Below the pieces are notes generated by a model. The model searched no databases, was not told the origin of the DNA, and saw nothing but the letters and a program-made list of their open reading frames with translations. This document shows positions 1 through 9,600 of a stretch of DNA of 64,000 nt, in pieces; the stretch's first letter is position 1, and each line of letters begins with the position of its first letter. The DNA comes from Bacteroidales bacterium. GTDB taxonomy: Bacteria; Bacteroidota; Bacteroidia; Bacteroidales; UBA4417. Made by a program: the position numbers and the translations under genes. The DNA lies in contig JADJGZ010000019.1 of NCBI GenBank assembly GCA_016707785.1, positions 36,578-100,577 of the forward strand, written 5' to 3'.

Positions 1-54
1 ATTTTTTTATCAAGATGCTGCATAAAACCCTGAATAGTTTACAATTATTAATAC

Positions 55-120
55 AATGAAAAATGAAAAATGAAAAATCCAAATTCCAAAATCCAAAAAC
101 CAAAAACCAAAAACCAATCC
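55..120. repeat. Low-complexity A/C-rich intergenic array
   Basis: Short degenerate words follow one another here: AATGAAAA units, then AAATTCC, AAATCC and AAAAACC units. The tract has very few G bases and translates in several frames without resembling any protein family. A tract of the same style (AATGAAAA, then AAATAGC units) lies downstream of the TPR gene near 59305. I read it as a degenerate intergenic repeat rather than a gene. Its origin is unknown. Confidence 0.6.
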
Positions 121-423
121 GCCAGTTGGGGGAACAAGATCCAAATTCCCCTTTCCGACATCCAAAGCCAAAGGCTCTTGGGTCGGAAGGCATCGCTGGC
201 AAATGGAAAGCGGACAAAACTGATCATCACGCGGATTTACGCAGATCTATTTGTGCTTTTTTTTTGTGTTTAATTTGAGTCATTTGTGGTTTCTTTCTCT
301 GTCCCTTAAGTACTTATTTATCTGGGCCACCTTTAGCCAAAGGTTCCCCTTCGGACTAGCCTCGGCAAATGGACGCGCGTCGGTCAGCCGGCGGCCGGCA
401 CGCGGCCCCGGCACTAAACAGGA
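121..423. other. Gene-free left edge with hairpin and GC-rich patch
   Basis: No credible coding sequence is visible. A hairpin at about 153-188 pairs TTCCGAC with GTCGGAA and has partly complementary inner arms. The hairpin region (GCCAAAGGCT ... GGCAAATGG) recurs in diverged form at about 335-373 (GCCAAAGGTT ... GGCAAATGG), so the segment contains two related units. Around 370-415 there is an abrupt GC-rich patch with CGCGCG and GCCGGCGGCCGGC motifs, unlike the AT-rich surroundings. The role is unknown. Confidence 0.4.
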
Positions 424-1215
424 TTAGTTTTTATGTTTATCCGCATTATGACAGCAGGTTTCGGCGGTACAGGTTTCAGGTTTTTCAACCACCAATACGA
501 CGCTGAATATACCTTCATCGGAGTTGATGTCATTATATTTTGTGACCATAGCGGGATCCAGGTATTTTGCCAGAAGGTCATCCGGAAGTTTAACCTTATT
601 GACTTCGACGATACCTCCCTGGGAAAACCCGGTTTTCTTGAAGTAATCCATAAAAACACCAGCTTTTTCAGCACCCTGGATACAGCCTGCAATGGAGGAT
701 GCTTCATTTCTGAGTCCATCCGGAATATCTTCCAGGATCACAAAATCGGAAACACAAACATAGCCATTGTGTTTTACCACCCGATACATTTCATCCGCTA
801 CTTTTTGCTTATTGGATTGAAGGTTGAAAACACAGGTTGAATAAATTACATCTGCGTATTCATCAGGTACAGGGGCTGCATCGATGGTACCCAACCTGAA
901 CTCCAGGTTGCTGATATCAAGAGAATCCACTGTTTTACGGGCTTCGGATATATTTTTTTCTGAGATGTCGATGCCAATCACTTTCCCCGTAGGGCCAACA
1001 ACCTGAGAAGCTGAAATGCAATCATTCCCAAGTCCGGAACCAAATTCTACCACCCTGTCACCTTCCTGTAATAACTGGAATCGGTCAGGGAGGTTTGGAT
1101 CTATTTCTGCAGAGGTTCTGCTGCCTGAATGACACCCGCAGCCTCCGGAACCACATCCACAGGCACTGTTATCTACTTGTTCCTTATTTTCGATGGTATT
1201 GATTTCTACTTGCAT
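424..1215 (-). CDS. arsM: ArsM-like arsenite S-adenosylmethyltransferase
   Basis: A 263-residue class I SAM-dependent methyltransferase. The SAM-binding loop is VVEFGSGLGNDC near residues 56-67, with a Cys where ArsM enzymes carry their first conserved Cys. The motifs VIYSTCVFNL and AGCIQGA match the places of the other conserved ArsM region and second Cys. The family methylates trivalent arsenic in the cytosol for detoxification. Unusual extras are a Cys/Gly-rich head (ACGCGSGGCGCHSG) and a Cys-containing tail (CTAETCC), both likely metal or metalloid binders (inference). No ars regulator or efflux gene is adjacent; the next gene upstream is separated by a terminator. Another methyltransferase specificity is possible but less likely. 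Confidence 0.8.
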   Translation of the reverse strand: MQVEINTIENKEQVDNSACGCGSGGCGCHSGSRTSAEIDPNLPDRFQLLQEGDRVVEFGSGLGNDCISASQVVGPTGKVIGIDISEKNISEARKTVDSLDISNLEFRLGTIDAAPVPDEYADVIYSTCVFNLQSNKQKVADEMYRVVKHNGYVCVSDFVILEDIPDGLRNEASSIAGCIQGAEKAGVFMDYFKKTGFSQGGIVEVNKVKLPDDLLAKYLDPAMVTKYNDINSDEGIFSVVLVVEKPETCTAETCCHNADKHKN

Positions 1216-1295
1216 ATGTATATTGAGTTAGTTACAGGACAAAATAATGGTGTTACAATAACAATAAATTTTAGCAATTGTTTATCGGTGTGAAT

Positions 1296-1329
1296 AAAAA
1301 AAAAGAGCCTGCTGAATACAACAGGCTCT
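1296..1329 (-). terminator. Intrinsic terminator after the Omp28-like gene
   Basis: An 11-bp stem (AGAGCCTGCTG with CAACAGGCTCT, one mismatch) around an AATA loop is followed, in the minus direction, by nine Ts. It lies 20 bp past the stop codon of the Omp28-like gene and separates it from arsM. Confidence 0.85.
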
Positions 1330-1349
1330 CATAAATATTCTATTCAGGT

Positions 1350-2856
1350 TTACCGCTGGATGGTTACCTTTTGTGATTGTTTAAGTTCTTTCCCGTTAAT
1401 GCTGAGGAAATACATTCCTTCAGGCATCCTGGAAATATTAAGGGTAGTAATTGATTTTCCGTTAACCTGGACAGTTTCCTTAGCCATTACTTTTCCAAGT
1501 GCGTTCATCAGCCTGATTTCAACAATATCTTCTGTTTTGGAATTCAACCTGATATTTAATTCTTTGTGAGCAGGATTAGGATATACCGTAATTGCCTGTA
1601 CGACTGTATTTTCTTCTTCACCTGTACAATTAACCGCTGAAATATCCATGTACTGAGTCCATGAACCTTCGCCACATTCGCTGATACCTTTTACGCGTAA
1701 ACTGGCAATTCCGTACCAGTTATGATTCCAGCTGATGGTAGCTGTGGCACCGTTATTAACAATGGTACCGGCACCTGTTGCAGGATACAAATCCCAAATA
1801 TAGGAAGTAGCGCCTGTACTGGTAGTGGTGTAATCGGTAGTCTGGCCCTGGTTGTTTGTACAAACCACGATAGGTCCGACAGGATCAGTTACTTCAGCAC
1901 CCGGACGAATGTTTACATAGCCTGTTTTGGTGATAGTTTCTGACTGAAGGCCGGTAGTTGTTGTCATAATAACATCATAAACACCCAGGAGTATGATAGA
2001 TAATAGAAGGCGCATCACCTGTAGCTGTAGAAGGTGTTCCTCCCGGGAACTGCCATTCAATAACAGCCGGGCGGCCTACAGAAGCATCACCGAAGTTGAT
2101 TCCATTATGTTGACAGATATCAGTTTCTGAAGTTGCTTCAAAATCGCTCTGAACAGGGCGAATGGTCTGGAGGATTTCCTTGTTTCCATTATTCTGTACA
2201 AAAGCAACGAATTCAATATCTTCCATAGGCCACAATGGGTCAATATTGGCGGTAATAGAGACAGTCTGAACATCAGATCCGCTGAAATCGATCGCTGTAC
2301 CGTTCTGATCAGGAATCATAACGCGATCCACATAATTCAGGTGAGTCTGTCCCTGCCATGATTGTGCAATTTCTGACTGTGTTACGGTAAAATGAAATAT
2401 CAGTTGATCAGCCGGAAGGGCAGAAACCTTCGTAATGGTGAAATTGAATACAAACTGCTGACCTGTCTGGGTCATAGTGTAATCAATAGTAAGAGGAGAG
2501 GAAATTGCGATCCTCTGGTTATATTTTGGCAGATAGGAAGAATACATACTTTGGGTATGATCTCCACCAACCACTGAAAGGACTCCATCAAAACGGGCCG
2601 TAGGGTAACCACTAATAGCATAATAAGTATTCCTGGCGTTGGAATAATTATTGGCATAACTATCTCCATTATGGTTTTCAATAATGGCTACACGTTTTCC
2701 GTTGGCTACGAGGTCATCGGCTCCCAATGCTGCACCCGGGCAATAGGTACACCATGTACCTGTGCCTATTTCAACAGCAACCAAGTTGCGTTCCACCTGT
2801 GCATTCAGCACCAGGACAGCGATCAGAAATGAAAATACGAGTGTAAATTTTTTCAT
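1350..2856 (-). pseudogene. Omp28-like T9SS cargo protein, frameshifted
   Basis: Two overlapping reading frames together make one protein of about 501 residues. The N-terminal part has a signal peptide (MKKFTLVFSFLIAVLVLNAQ), then an Omp28-like/thioredoxin-like region with GTWCTYCPG (a CxxC pair) and the start of a PKD domain. The C-terminal part completes the PKD-like domain and ends in a type A T9SS sorting domain (VYPNPAHKELNI ... GMYFLSI). The frames switch at the CCC run at 1984-1986: removing one base restores the PKD segment YHTPGVYDV. The total length is one base over a multiple of three, as expected for one extra base. The protein should be secreted and anchored at the cell surface. 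Either a sequencing error or a recent mutation explains the break. Confidence 0.8.
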
Positions 2857-2931
2857 GAGAATGAAGTTTGTTGCTAATTGATTGAGTACAGTTCTTGTTA
2901 TTGCTTATCAATGTTTAATACGCAATTATGA

Positions 2932-2939
2932 CAAAAGTA
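2932..2939 (-). promoter_or_regulatory. Candidate -7 box for the Omp28-like gene
   Basis: On the minus strand this reads TACTTTTG, matching the bacteroidotal TAnnTTTG element, 75 bp upstream of the start codon. I find no good TTG at the -33 position, so the call is tentative. Confidence 0.35.
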
Positions 2940-2977
2940 ATACATTATTTTTAAATTCTTTTCCTTATTAAAAATAA

Positions 2978-5278
2978 TTATAAAGCTTTAACAACTTTAT
3001 TTATGATTTGTCCTTCAGGGGTAGATAACCGAAGCAGGTATGAGCCCGGTTTAAGAGCTATTTCCTGGAACTCCAGCTTGTTAAAATTAAGTATTTGTTT
3101 GCCTGATTTCAATGTTTGTGAGAAAAGCTGTCCTATTTCCCTTCCCTGTAAATCCAGAAGATCTACTCTGCATAAGCCCGGAGTTTTCAAGGTAAACTGC
3201 AAGGTAAAATCTGTGGTGAAAGGGTTGGGATGAATCCGTGAAGTCAGAAAGTCGTTCTTTAATGGTTTAACTCCAACAGTTGGGAACAGATAAAAATCAA
3301 GTTCGTATTGACTCCCCGGCATCAGGGTAAGCGAGTCACATTCCTGCCTGTAACCATCTAAGCCCGCACAGATTTCCCTTTCACCACGGATGAGTTCCAT
3401 GGTATAGTGCCCTGTGGAATCAGTCATTACAATACTATCACCTGCCATTACGAATACACTATCTATTGGCTCATTTGTGAAGGCATTATAAACTCTTCCT
3501 GAGAGGTGGCCAACTGTATCCGGAACCCGGGGATGAAGACATGACATCGCATCAAAATCAAAACCTGCATCATTTACGTTGGAGGACCCATTGTTGTCGT
3601 CGAGCAGCATGAAATACCTGGCTTCTGATACACCGTAAGGCTGCAGGTCGAATGACATGGTTCCCGTTCCGAATCCCACATTTGTCCATGGGCCATCCAT
3701 AGTGCTTCCAGCATACAGCGTGTATCCTTCCGGGGAAGAATCCCCTTCATAAACAGTGATATCAAACGTTCCCGGTTCACCATCATGAATGGTGTCCTGC
3801 ATATCGACAATGATATAACCTCCACGTCCCAATGAGTAATTCACCTGGTCAGGAGGGCCGATACAGGCAGCAGTATATCCTTCATCTCCCGGGTTTTGTG
3901 CACTGAAATTGGGTATCCTGGAGCTGATTACGCGATAAAGAAACTGGGAAGTCCTTGGTGACATCTCAATATTAACTGTAGTGGACTGAAGATCTGTAAC
4001 CTGGACATTATCAATGGTAACAGGATCATATCCGTTGGCAACCACTTTCAGGGAGTAAGACCCCGGCACCAGGTATTTATGAAAATCCCCAACTTCAGGA
4101 TCACTGTAAACAGGATAATTTAGTCCGGTGAAGATGGCTGCACTCACAGGTTTACCGGTTATAGCATCAGTGATTACACCCTGAATTCCATATCCGCTAT
4201 GTTGGATCAATTCCAGCATTGCCGGCTTATTGATGTTATAATAGTATTGAACATCTGTGGGTTGCTTCTCCATAGATATCTCAACGGACCATGCTACCGA
4301 ACCCATACAGGCATAGTTGAAATCTTTGGTACTGCCCTGAATGAGATACATCACAATGGAACCTTGTCCCCAGGGCAGGGAGGAATAACCTGAAGCATTT
4401 GAATATACCATTGCCAGGTTTTCGATGGAAGGCTTATCAGGACATGGACTCAACCGATAACTCCATGGATAGGAGATAATCTCAGTCCCGCTATGGTAAT
4501 TGGTATATGATACAAACTGGTTCTCGTACTGACATTTACGTAAGGCCTTGGTTTCAGGTTGCGAAAAAGGTCCGATGCTGCCACCTTCACCACCCCACAT
4601 ATACCCATAGTCCCGATTGATATCCACAGAAGCGCTGTTGTAGCGGGACATATTATCCCGACCCCATGGATTAACGCAATAGTAAAGCCAGATTTCACGA
4701 TTGTCGACTAATCCGGTAATCTGGGGATCAGATCCATACCCCAGGCATAAGTCACGGGCAAGCTGAATCATATTTTGGGAACCTCCAACCTCATCACCAT
4801 GAATTCCCCCATCCAATAAGATTTCCGCCTCATTTTCATCCGTCAGAACATTGTCACTAATCTTTAAAGCAGCCAATTCCTGCATCAGGGAATTATATCC
4901 ATAGATAACTTTTTTACAGATACCAGGATAATGTGTAACCAGGCTATCAGCTATATTCCTGATCTGGTTGTAAGTATAATATCCTGATGGCACCAATGCG
5001 TCGCCGAAGCTGGCAGACCAGCTGTTCAGATCAGGCTTTAGTACTTCTGTGGCAAAACCTTCCTTTTTCAGCAGTTCCCATTCAGAAGGGATCAGATATC
5101 CTAAAGCATACGTTTGATAGATATCCCCATTAAAATTGAGGGAAGCCAACTTTGAAGCAGTATTTTCCTGGCTGAGGAAAACCTTTACTTCCATTTCCCC
5201 GGTGCGCCAGGGGGTATTCTGAGCCGGCAGAAAATGGGACAAAATAAAGCAGAAGAAGAGTAGTATTAGTTTTTTCAT
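2978..5278 (-). CDS. Secreted M14 zinc carboxypeptidase with T9SS tail
   Basis: A 766-residue protein with a signal peptide (MKKLILLFFCFILSHFLPAQ). The peptidase M14 domain spans roughly residues 100-360. The zinc site is HGDE at about 160-163 (HxxE) plus the His in NYHSGTE near 263, and the likely catalytic Glu is in SVEISMEK. A carboxypeptidase-regulatory-like beta-sandwich follows (GVITDAITGKPV), then a region of unknown fold, then a second regulatory-like repeat (GRVYNAFTNEPI). The end is a T9SS type A sorting domain (RIHPNPFTTDF ... GSYLLRL). It should cleave C-terminal residues from peptides outside the cell or at its surface. It is transcribed alone. Confidence 0.9.
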   Translation of the reverse strand: MKKLILLFFCFILSHFLPAQNTPWRTGEMEVKVFLSQENTASKLASLNFNGDIYQTYALGYLIPSEWELLKKEGFATEVLKPDLNSWSASFGDALVPSGYYTYNQIRNIADSLVTHYPGICKKVIYGYNSLMQELAALKISDNVLTDENEAEILLDGGIHGDEVGGSQNMIQLARDLCLGYGSDPQITGLVDNREIWLYYCVNPWGRDNMSRYNSASVDINRDYGYMWGGEGGSIGPFSQPETKALRKCQYENQFVSYTNYHSGTEIISYPWSYRLSPCPDKPSIENLAMVYSNASGYSSLPWGQGSIVMYLIQGSTKDFNYACMGSVAWSVEISMEKQPTDVQYYYNINKPAMLELIQHSGYGIQGVITDAITGKPVSAAIFTGLNYPVYSDPEVGDFHKYLVPGSYSLKVVANGYDPVTIDNVQVTDLQSTTVNIEMSPRTSQFLYRVISSRIPNFSAQNPGDEGYTAACIGPPDQVNYSLGRGGYIIVDMQDTIHDGEPGTFDITVYEGDSSPEGYTLYAGSTMDGPWTNVGFGTGTMSFDLQPYGVSEARYFMLLDDNNGSSNVNDAGFDFDAMSCLHPRVPDTVGHLSGRVYNAFTNEPIDSVFVMAGDSIVMTDSTGHYTMELIRGEREICAGLDGYRQECDSLTLMPGSQYELDFYLFPTVGVKPLKNDFLTSRIHPNPFTTDFTLQFTLKTPGLCRVDLLDLQGREIGQLFSQTLKSGKQILNFNKLEFQEIALKPGSYLLRLSTPEGQIINKVVKAL

Positions 5279-5469
5279 TTCTTATTGATAATGAATCTTT
5301 AAGGTGGGATTACCTGACCTAAAGAAACTATTTGAAAAGGGGTTCATTTAATTTAAAATTTCTGTTCATTCAGGAGATCATTCCAAACTAAATTCTTCTG
5401 AACTGATTTCAAGTTACACCATTGATTCTATAACAATTCAGAATCAAAATGTACTGATTATTTCCAAAC

Positions 5470-6582
5470 TTATTCTCCCTGCTGATCAAGCTTATTTAAA
5501 GCAAAAGCATAGGCTCCGATGCTTACGGCTCTTGAGGTACCCAGGCGCGAAACCCCTACACCGGTTCTTTGAAGCGGGTCGTAGCTGATGGAGAGGCTGG
5601 TTCCGGGAATAGGTATTGTTTTAGCCATCCCTTTCAGGAAGGTGGCTTTCTGAGAGACATCTTCCAGGTTAAATGCAGTTAGTTCGGTGCGACACAAAGG
5701 CTCCCCTTTAATATTGCATAGCGGATTATTCATTTCTGCCACCAGGTAAGGAAGAAGTATATCGGAAGCACCTGAAAGGCCTCCACCAACTACTACCAGG
5801 GCATCTACCAGGGTAACAGCATTGGCGAGGGCATCCCCTGCATTTTCGGCTAATCGTTTCCAGGCTTCCAAAGCAGCCGATTGGTTTCCCTCTTTTTCAC
5901 CTTTTGCGATGGCACAGATTTCCTTTGGCTCAGGGGAATCCTCAAAAGGAATCCCAGCATTTTGAGCATAGACACGTTTTACAGCGCGGATAGAAACTCC
6001 TTCTTCAGCATATGCCAATGGATGGAGTTTTGAGCGGAGTGCCCATATTTCAGCCCCGGCGGAATTATCCCCATAGAATAGGTTCCCTCCTATCACCAGG
6101 CCTCCACCAAACCCTGTTCCCAGTGTAATACCAAACAGGTTTTTATAACGTTTGGGATTCCCGGCAGCTTCAAGTTCCTTGTTGATTGCGGGTAATAATC
6201 CGGCCATTGCCTCCCCGTAAACAAACAGGTCTCCATCGTTATTGATAAAGGTTGGAATCCCAAAATGATGTTCGAGCATGGGGCCTAAGGCTACACCTCC
6301 TTTAAATGTTGGCAGATTTTTAAGGTCCCCGATAATTCCGTTCGGATAATCGGCAGGGCCGGGAAATGCAAAACTAATGGCTACTGGTGCCTCAGCCAGC
6401 CGGTCTTTTACCTGCCGGAATCCGGTTATAATCGTTTGAAGCACTTCCTGCAAAGAATCACCGTGGGCGGGAAGACAGATGGGTTCGATAATCTCTTCCC
6501 CTGCCTGCGCGGCTGAGAACACAAAGTTTGTCCCCCCGGCATCCAGGGTCATGACAATACGGTTGTCTGTATTATAAGGCAT
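5470..6582 (-). CDS. ROK-family sugar kinase
   Basis: A 370-residue ROK protein. It has the N-terminal ATP-binding loop (TLDAGGTNF near residues 12-20), the FINNDGD segment and GTGFGGGLVIGG typical of ROK kinases, and a second phosphate-binding stretch (VVGGGLSGASDI). I start it at the ATG before PYNTDNR because the 27 residues further upstream look non-coding. There is no N-terminal HTH, so it is a kinase rather than a NagC-type repressor. The usual ROK zinc cluster (CxCGxxGC) is not visible, which leaves the sugar (glucose, N-acetylglucosamine, fructose or other) undetermined. It is probably cytosolic. Confidence 0.85.
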   Translation of the reverse strand: MPYNTDNRIVMTLDAGGTNFVFSAAQAGEEIIEPICLPAHGDSLQEVLQTIITGFRQVKDRLAEAPVAISFAFPGPADYPNGIIGDLKNLPTFKGGVALGPMLEHHFGIPTFINNDGDLFVYGEAMAGLLPAINKELEAAGNPKRYKNLFGITLGTGFGGGLVIGGNLFYGDNSAGAEIWALRSKLHPLAYAEEGVSIRAVKRVYAQNAGIPFEDSPEPKEICAIAKGEKEGNQSAALEAWKRLAENAGDALANAVTLVDALVVVGGGLSGASDILLPYLVAEMNNPLCNIKGEPLCRTELTAFNLEDVSQKATFLKGMAKTIPIPGTSLSISYDPLQRTGVGVSRLGTSRAVSIGAYAFALNKLDQQGE

Positions 6583-6683
6583 ATGAATGTTGAGTGAATT
6601 TCGGCTAAACAGAAAGGGTAAAAATACAATTCTCCCGGGAATGAAATGATCATTCCGGGTCAAAAGTAGGAAAAGAAAAAATA

Positions 6684-9600
6684 TTAAGCCCTTACCTGAA
6701 GTTCATCAGTTAGCTGGAGAATCAGTTTTTCGTATTGTTTCCCGAATTCCGGCACCAGTTTGTGCAGTTGGTGGAGCTGGTCCCACATTTTGCAATACTC
6801 ATGAATCTTTCCAATGGTTTCCTTCATTTCAATGCTACCTACCAGGTCGATACTTGATTTGATTTTATGGGCGTAAATCTCAACACCTTCAATATTGTTC
6901 TCCTTATAAGCATTTACAAGGTCTTTCACATAAGCCGGTGTCACCTCAATAAATTTCCTGATCATTCGGGTCACTTGTTCTTCATCCCCTTTAAGAATTT
7001 TGGAAATAATACTAAGATCCATGTATGAACCATTGGTAATGAACTGACTCTCTGACGGTTCTTCTATTTTCTCCTTACCATTAACAGGTTGAGAATTTTG
7101 AATCAGCGACAGCATTTTCAGATAGAAATCGTCGGGGTTGAATGGTTTGGAGATATAACCATTCATGCCGGCATCGGCACAGTTTTCAATGACGCCTTTT
7201 AGTACATTGGCAGTTAAGGCAAGGATAGGAGTGTTAATTTTTAACTGGTCACGGATAATTTTGCTGGCTGTGAGACCATCCATTACCGGCATTTGCAAAT
7301 CCATCAGGATGATATCAAAAGCTGTTGTTTTCAGAATATCGACAGCTTGTTGTCCATTTTCGGCAATTTGAATTTTAGTTTGCCATTTCTCCAATAATGA
7401 TTGAGCAATGATCTGGTTGAACTTATTGTCCTCAACCAATAAAACCCTGGTATCCTTCAATGCTTCCTGTGTGGGTTTTACAACTTCGCAAACTGTATTT
7501 TTTTCTGAAGGCACTCCTTCCTGGAGTTCTATGATAAAGTAAAACTTACTTCCGACATCTTTCATGCTTTCAACATGAATGGAGCCTCCCATCAATTCTA
7601 CCAGTTGTTTACTGATTGGCAATCCGAGTCCGGTGCCTCCATAGGTACGGGTGATACTTTCATCTTCCTGCTGGAAACTCTCGAATATCTTTGATAAATG
7701 ATCAGGGTTGATACCAATACCGGTATCTTCCACAGCAAATTTGATCCTGTTGGAACCTTTTTCCTTGGAAAGTAGCTTACATTTCAAGTCAACCCTACCT
7801 TCACGTGTAAATTTAATAGCATTGCTAACCAGGTTCACCAGGACTTGCTGCAAGCGCAATGGGTCACCGGTAAGCATGGGGGAGATATTGGCATCAATGG
7901 TATAATTGAATTCAATATTTTTATCTTCAGCTTTATATTCCTGGGTGTCAAATACTTTCTTGACGACATCTTTGATATAAAACTCTGTTTTTTCCAATTC
8001 CAGCTGACCTGATTCAATTTTCGAGAAATCGAGTATATCATTGATGATATTGAACAGGCTATCAGAAGAGGAATTAAGGTTCCTCAATATTTTTTTCTGT
8101 GGGTCGTCCAGATGCGTATTGTCGAGCATATTAATCATCCCGATAATAGCATTCAGAGGTGTTCGTATTTCATGGCTCATATTGGCCAGGAACCTGGATT
8201 TGGCGCTATTTGCTGATTCTGCGGCTTCTGTCGCTTTTTTCAGTTCCCGATCGGCATCTTTCCTGTTGGTGATATCGCGGGCAATACCTGTAGTCCCCAG
8301 CAATTCACCTTTTTCGTCGAGAATTGGGGCTCTGTAAATTTCATACCATCTTTTATTGCCTTTAACCTCTAACCTCTCTTCAATGGTCATCAATTTCGAT
8401 GACTTCATCACTTCTTCATCCTGTTCTCTGAAATGACCGGCTACTTCTGGTTCCCAGAGGTCTTCCACCGTTTTTCCAATGGTAGAATCGATGGAATCCA
8501 GCTCAAAAGTATTTACGAAAGCTTCATTAACTGCCAGGAATTTACCTTTTGTGTCCTTTAGCCACATTTGGTAAGGGATGTTATTAAATATTGCCTTCAG
8601 GTAAGCCTCCCGTTTTCTGAGGGCCTCTTCGGTACGTTTCCTATCTTTTACATTACTTAACAGGTCGGCCAGAACGCGAAGGAAGGTAATTTCTTCTTTA
8701 TTCCAGACCCTGATCATTTTTACAGAATCAAAACCTACGAATCCCAGGCATTCATTTTTGAACATCATAGGAATGGTGATCAGGGTTTTGATGCCTTGTG
8801 GTTCCAGGATATTTCGCAAATTGCTGCCTTGCGGTAACTCATTGACATCAGGGATGGTCATGATTTCACCGGACCGATGGGTGGATACCCATTCAGGAAT
8901 CAGTTCATTCGGGATTTCCTGAAGATTCTCTATTTCCGGGCTAATTCCTTTTCCACACCATTCAAATGTATTCGACATGGTGTCAGAAAGTTCATCATAA
9001 TCGAAGATATAGACCCTATCAACTTCCAGTTGTACCCCGATAAGGGAAAGCAATTGATTTACGGCTTCAGCACTGTTTTCAATCGGGATATTGATGAAAT
9101 CTGTCGCAAGATGAGTGAGCAGATTTTGCAGGTTACTGAGCTTATTCAGTTTTTCTTCGGCCTGCTTTCGATTAGTGATATCGGTGAAAGTTCCCAGTAC
9201 CCTGTCCGATTCATCGCCTGAGACTGTATGTATTACTTTGCCCCTGGCAAGTATCCATTTATAGGAACCATCCTTACATTGAACCCGATGCTCATTAATG
9301 AAGTACGGGGCTTTACTGTTGAAATGGTTGTGGAGATCGGTGGTAACCCTTTTCCTGTCATCAGGATGAATCCGGCTTTCCCATTCATCGATTATGTGGC
9401 CTATTTCAGATTCCTCATACCCCAGCATGGCTTTCCATTGCCGGGAGAAGAATACATCATTGGTTAGAATGTTCCAGTCCCAAACCCCATCACCGGATCC
9501 CTCCAGGGCAAACTGCCAACGTTCATCACTTACACGCACAATCTGCTCGGCTCTTTTCCTTTCGGAGATATCTCTTATGGTTCCTTCAATAAAAGCGGGA

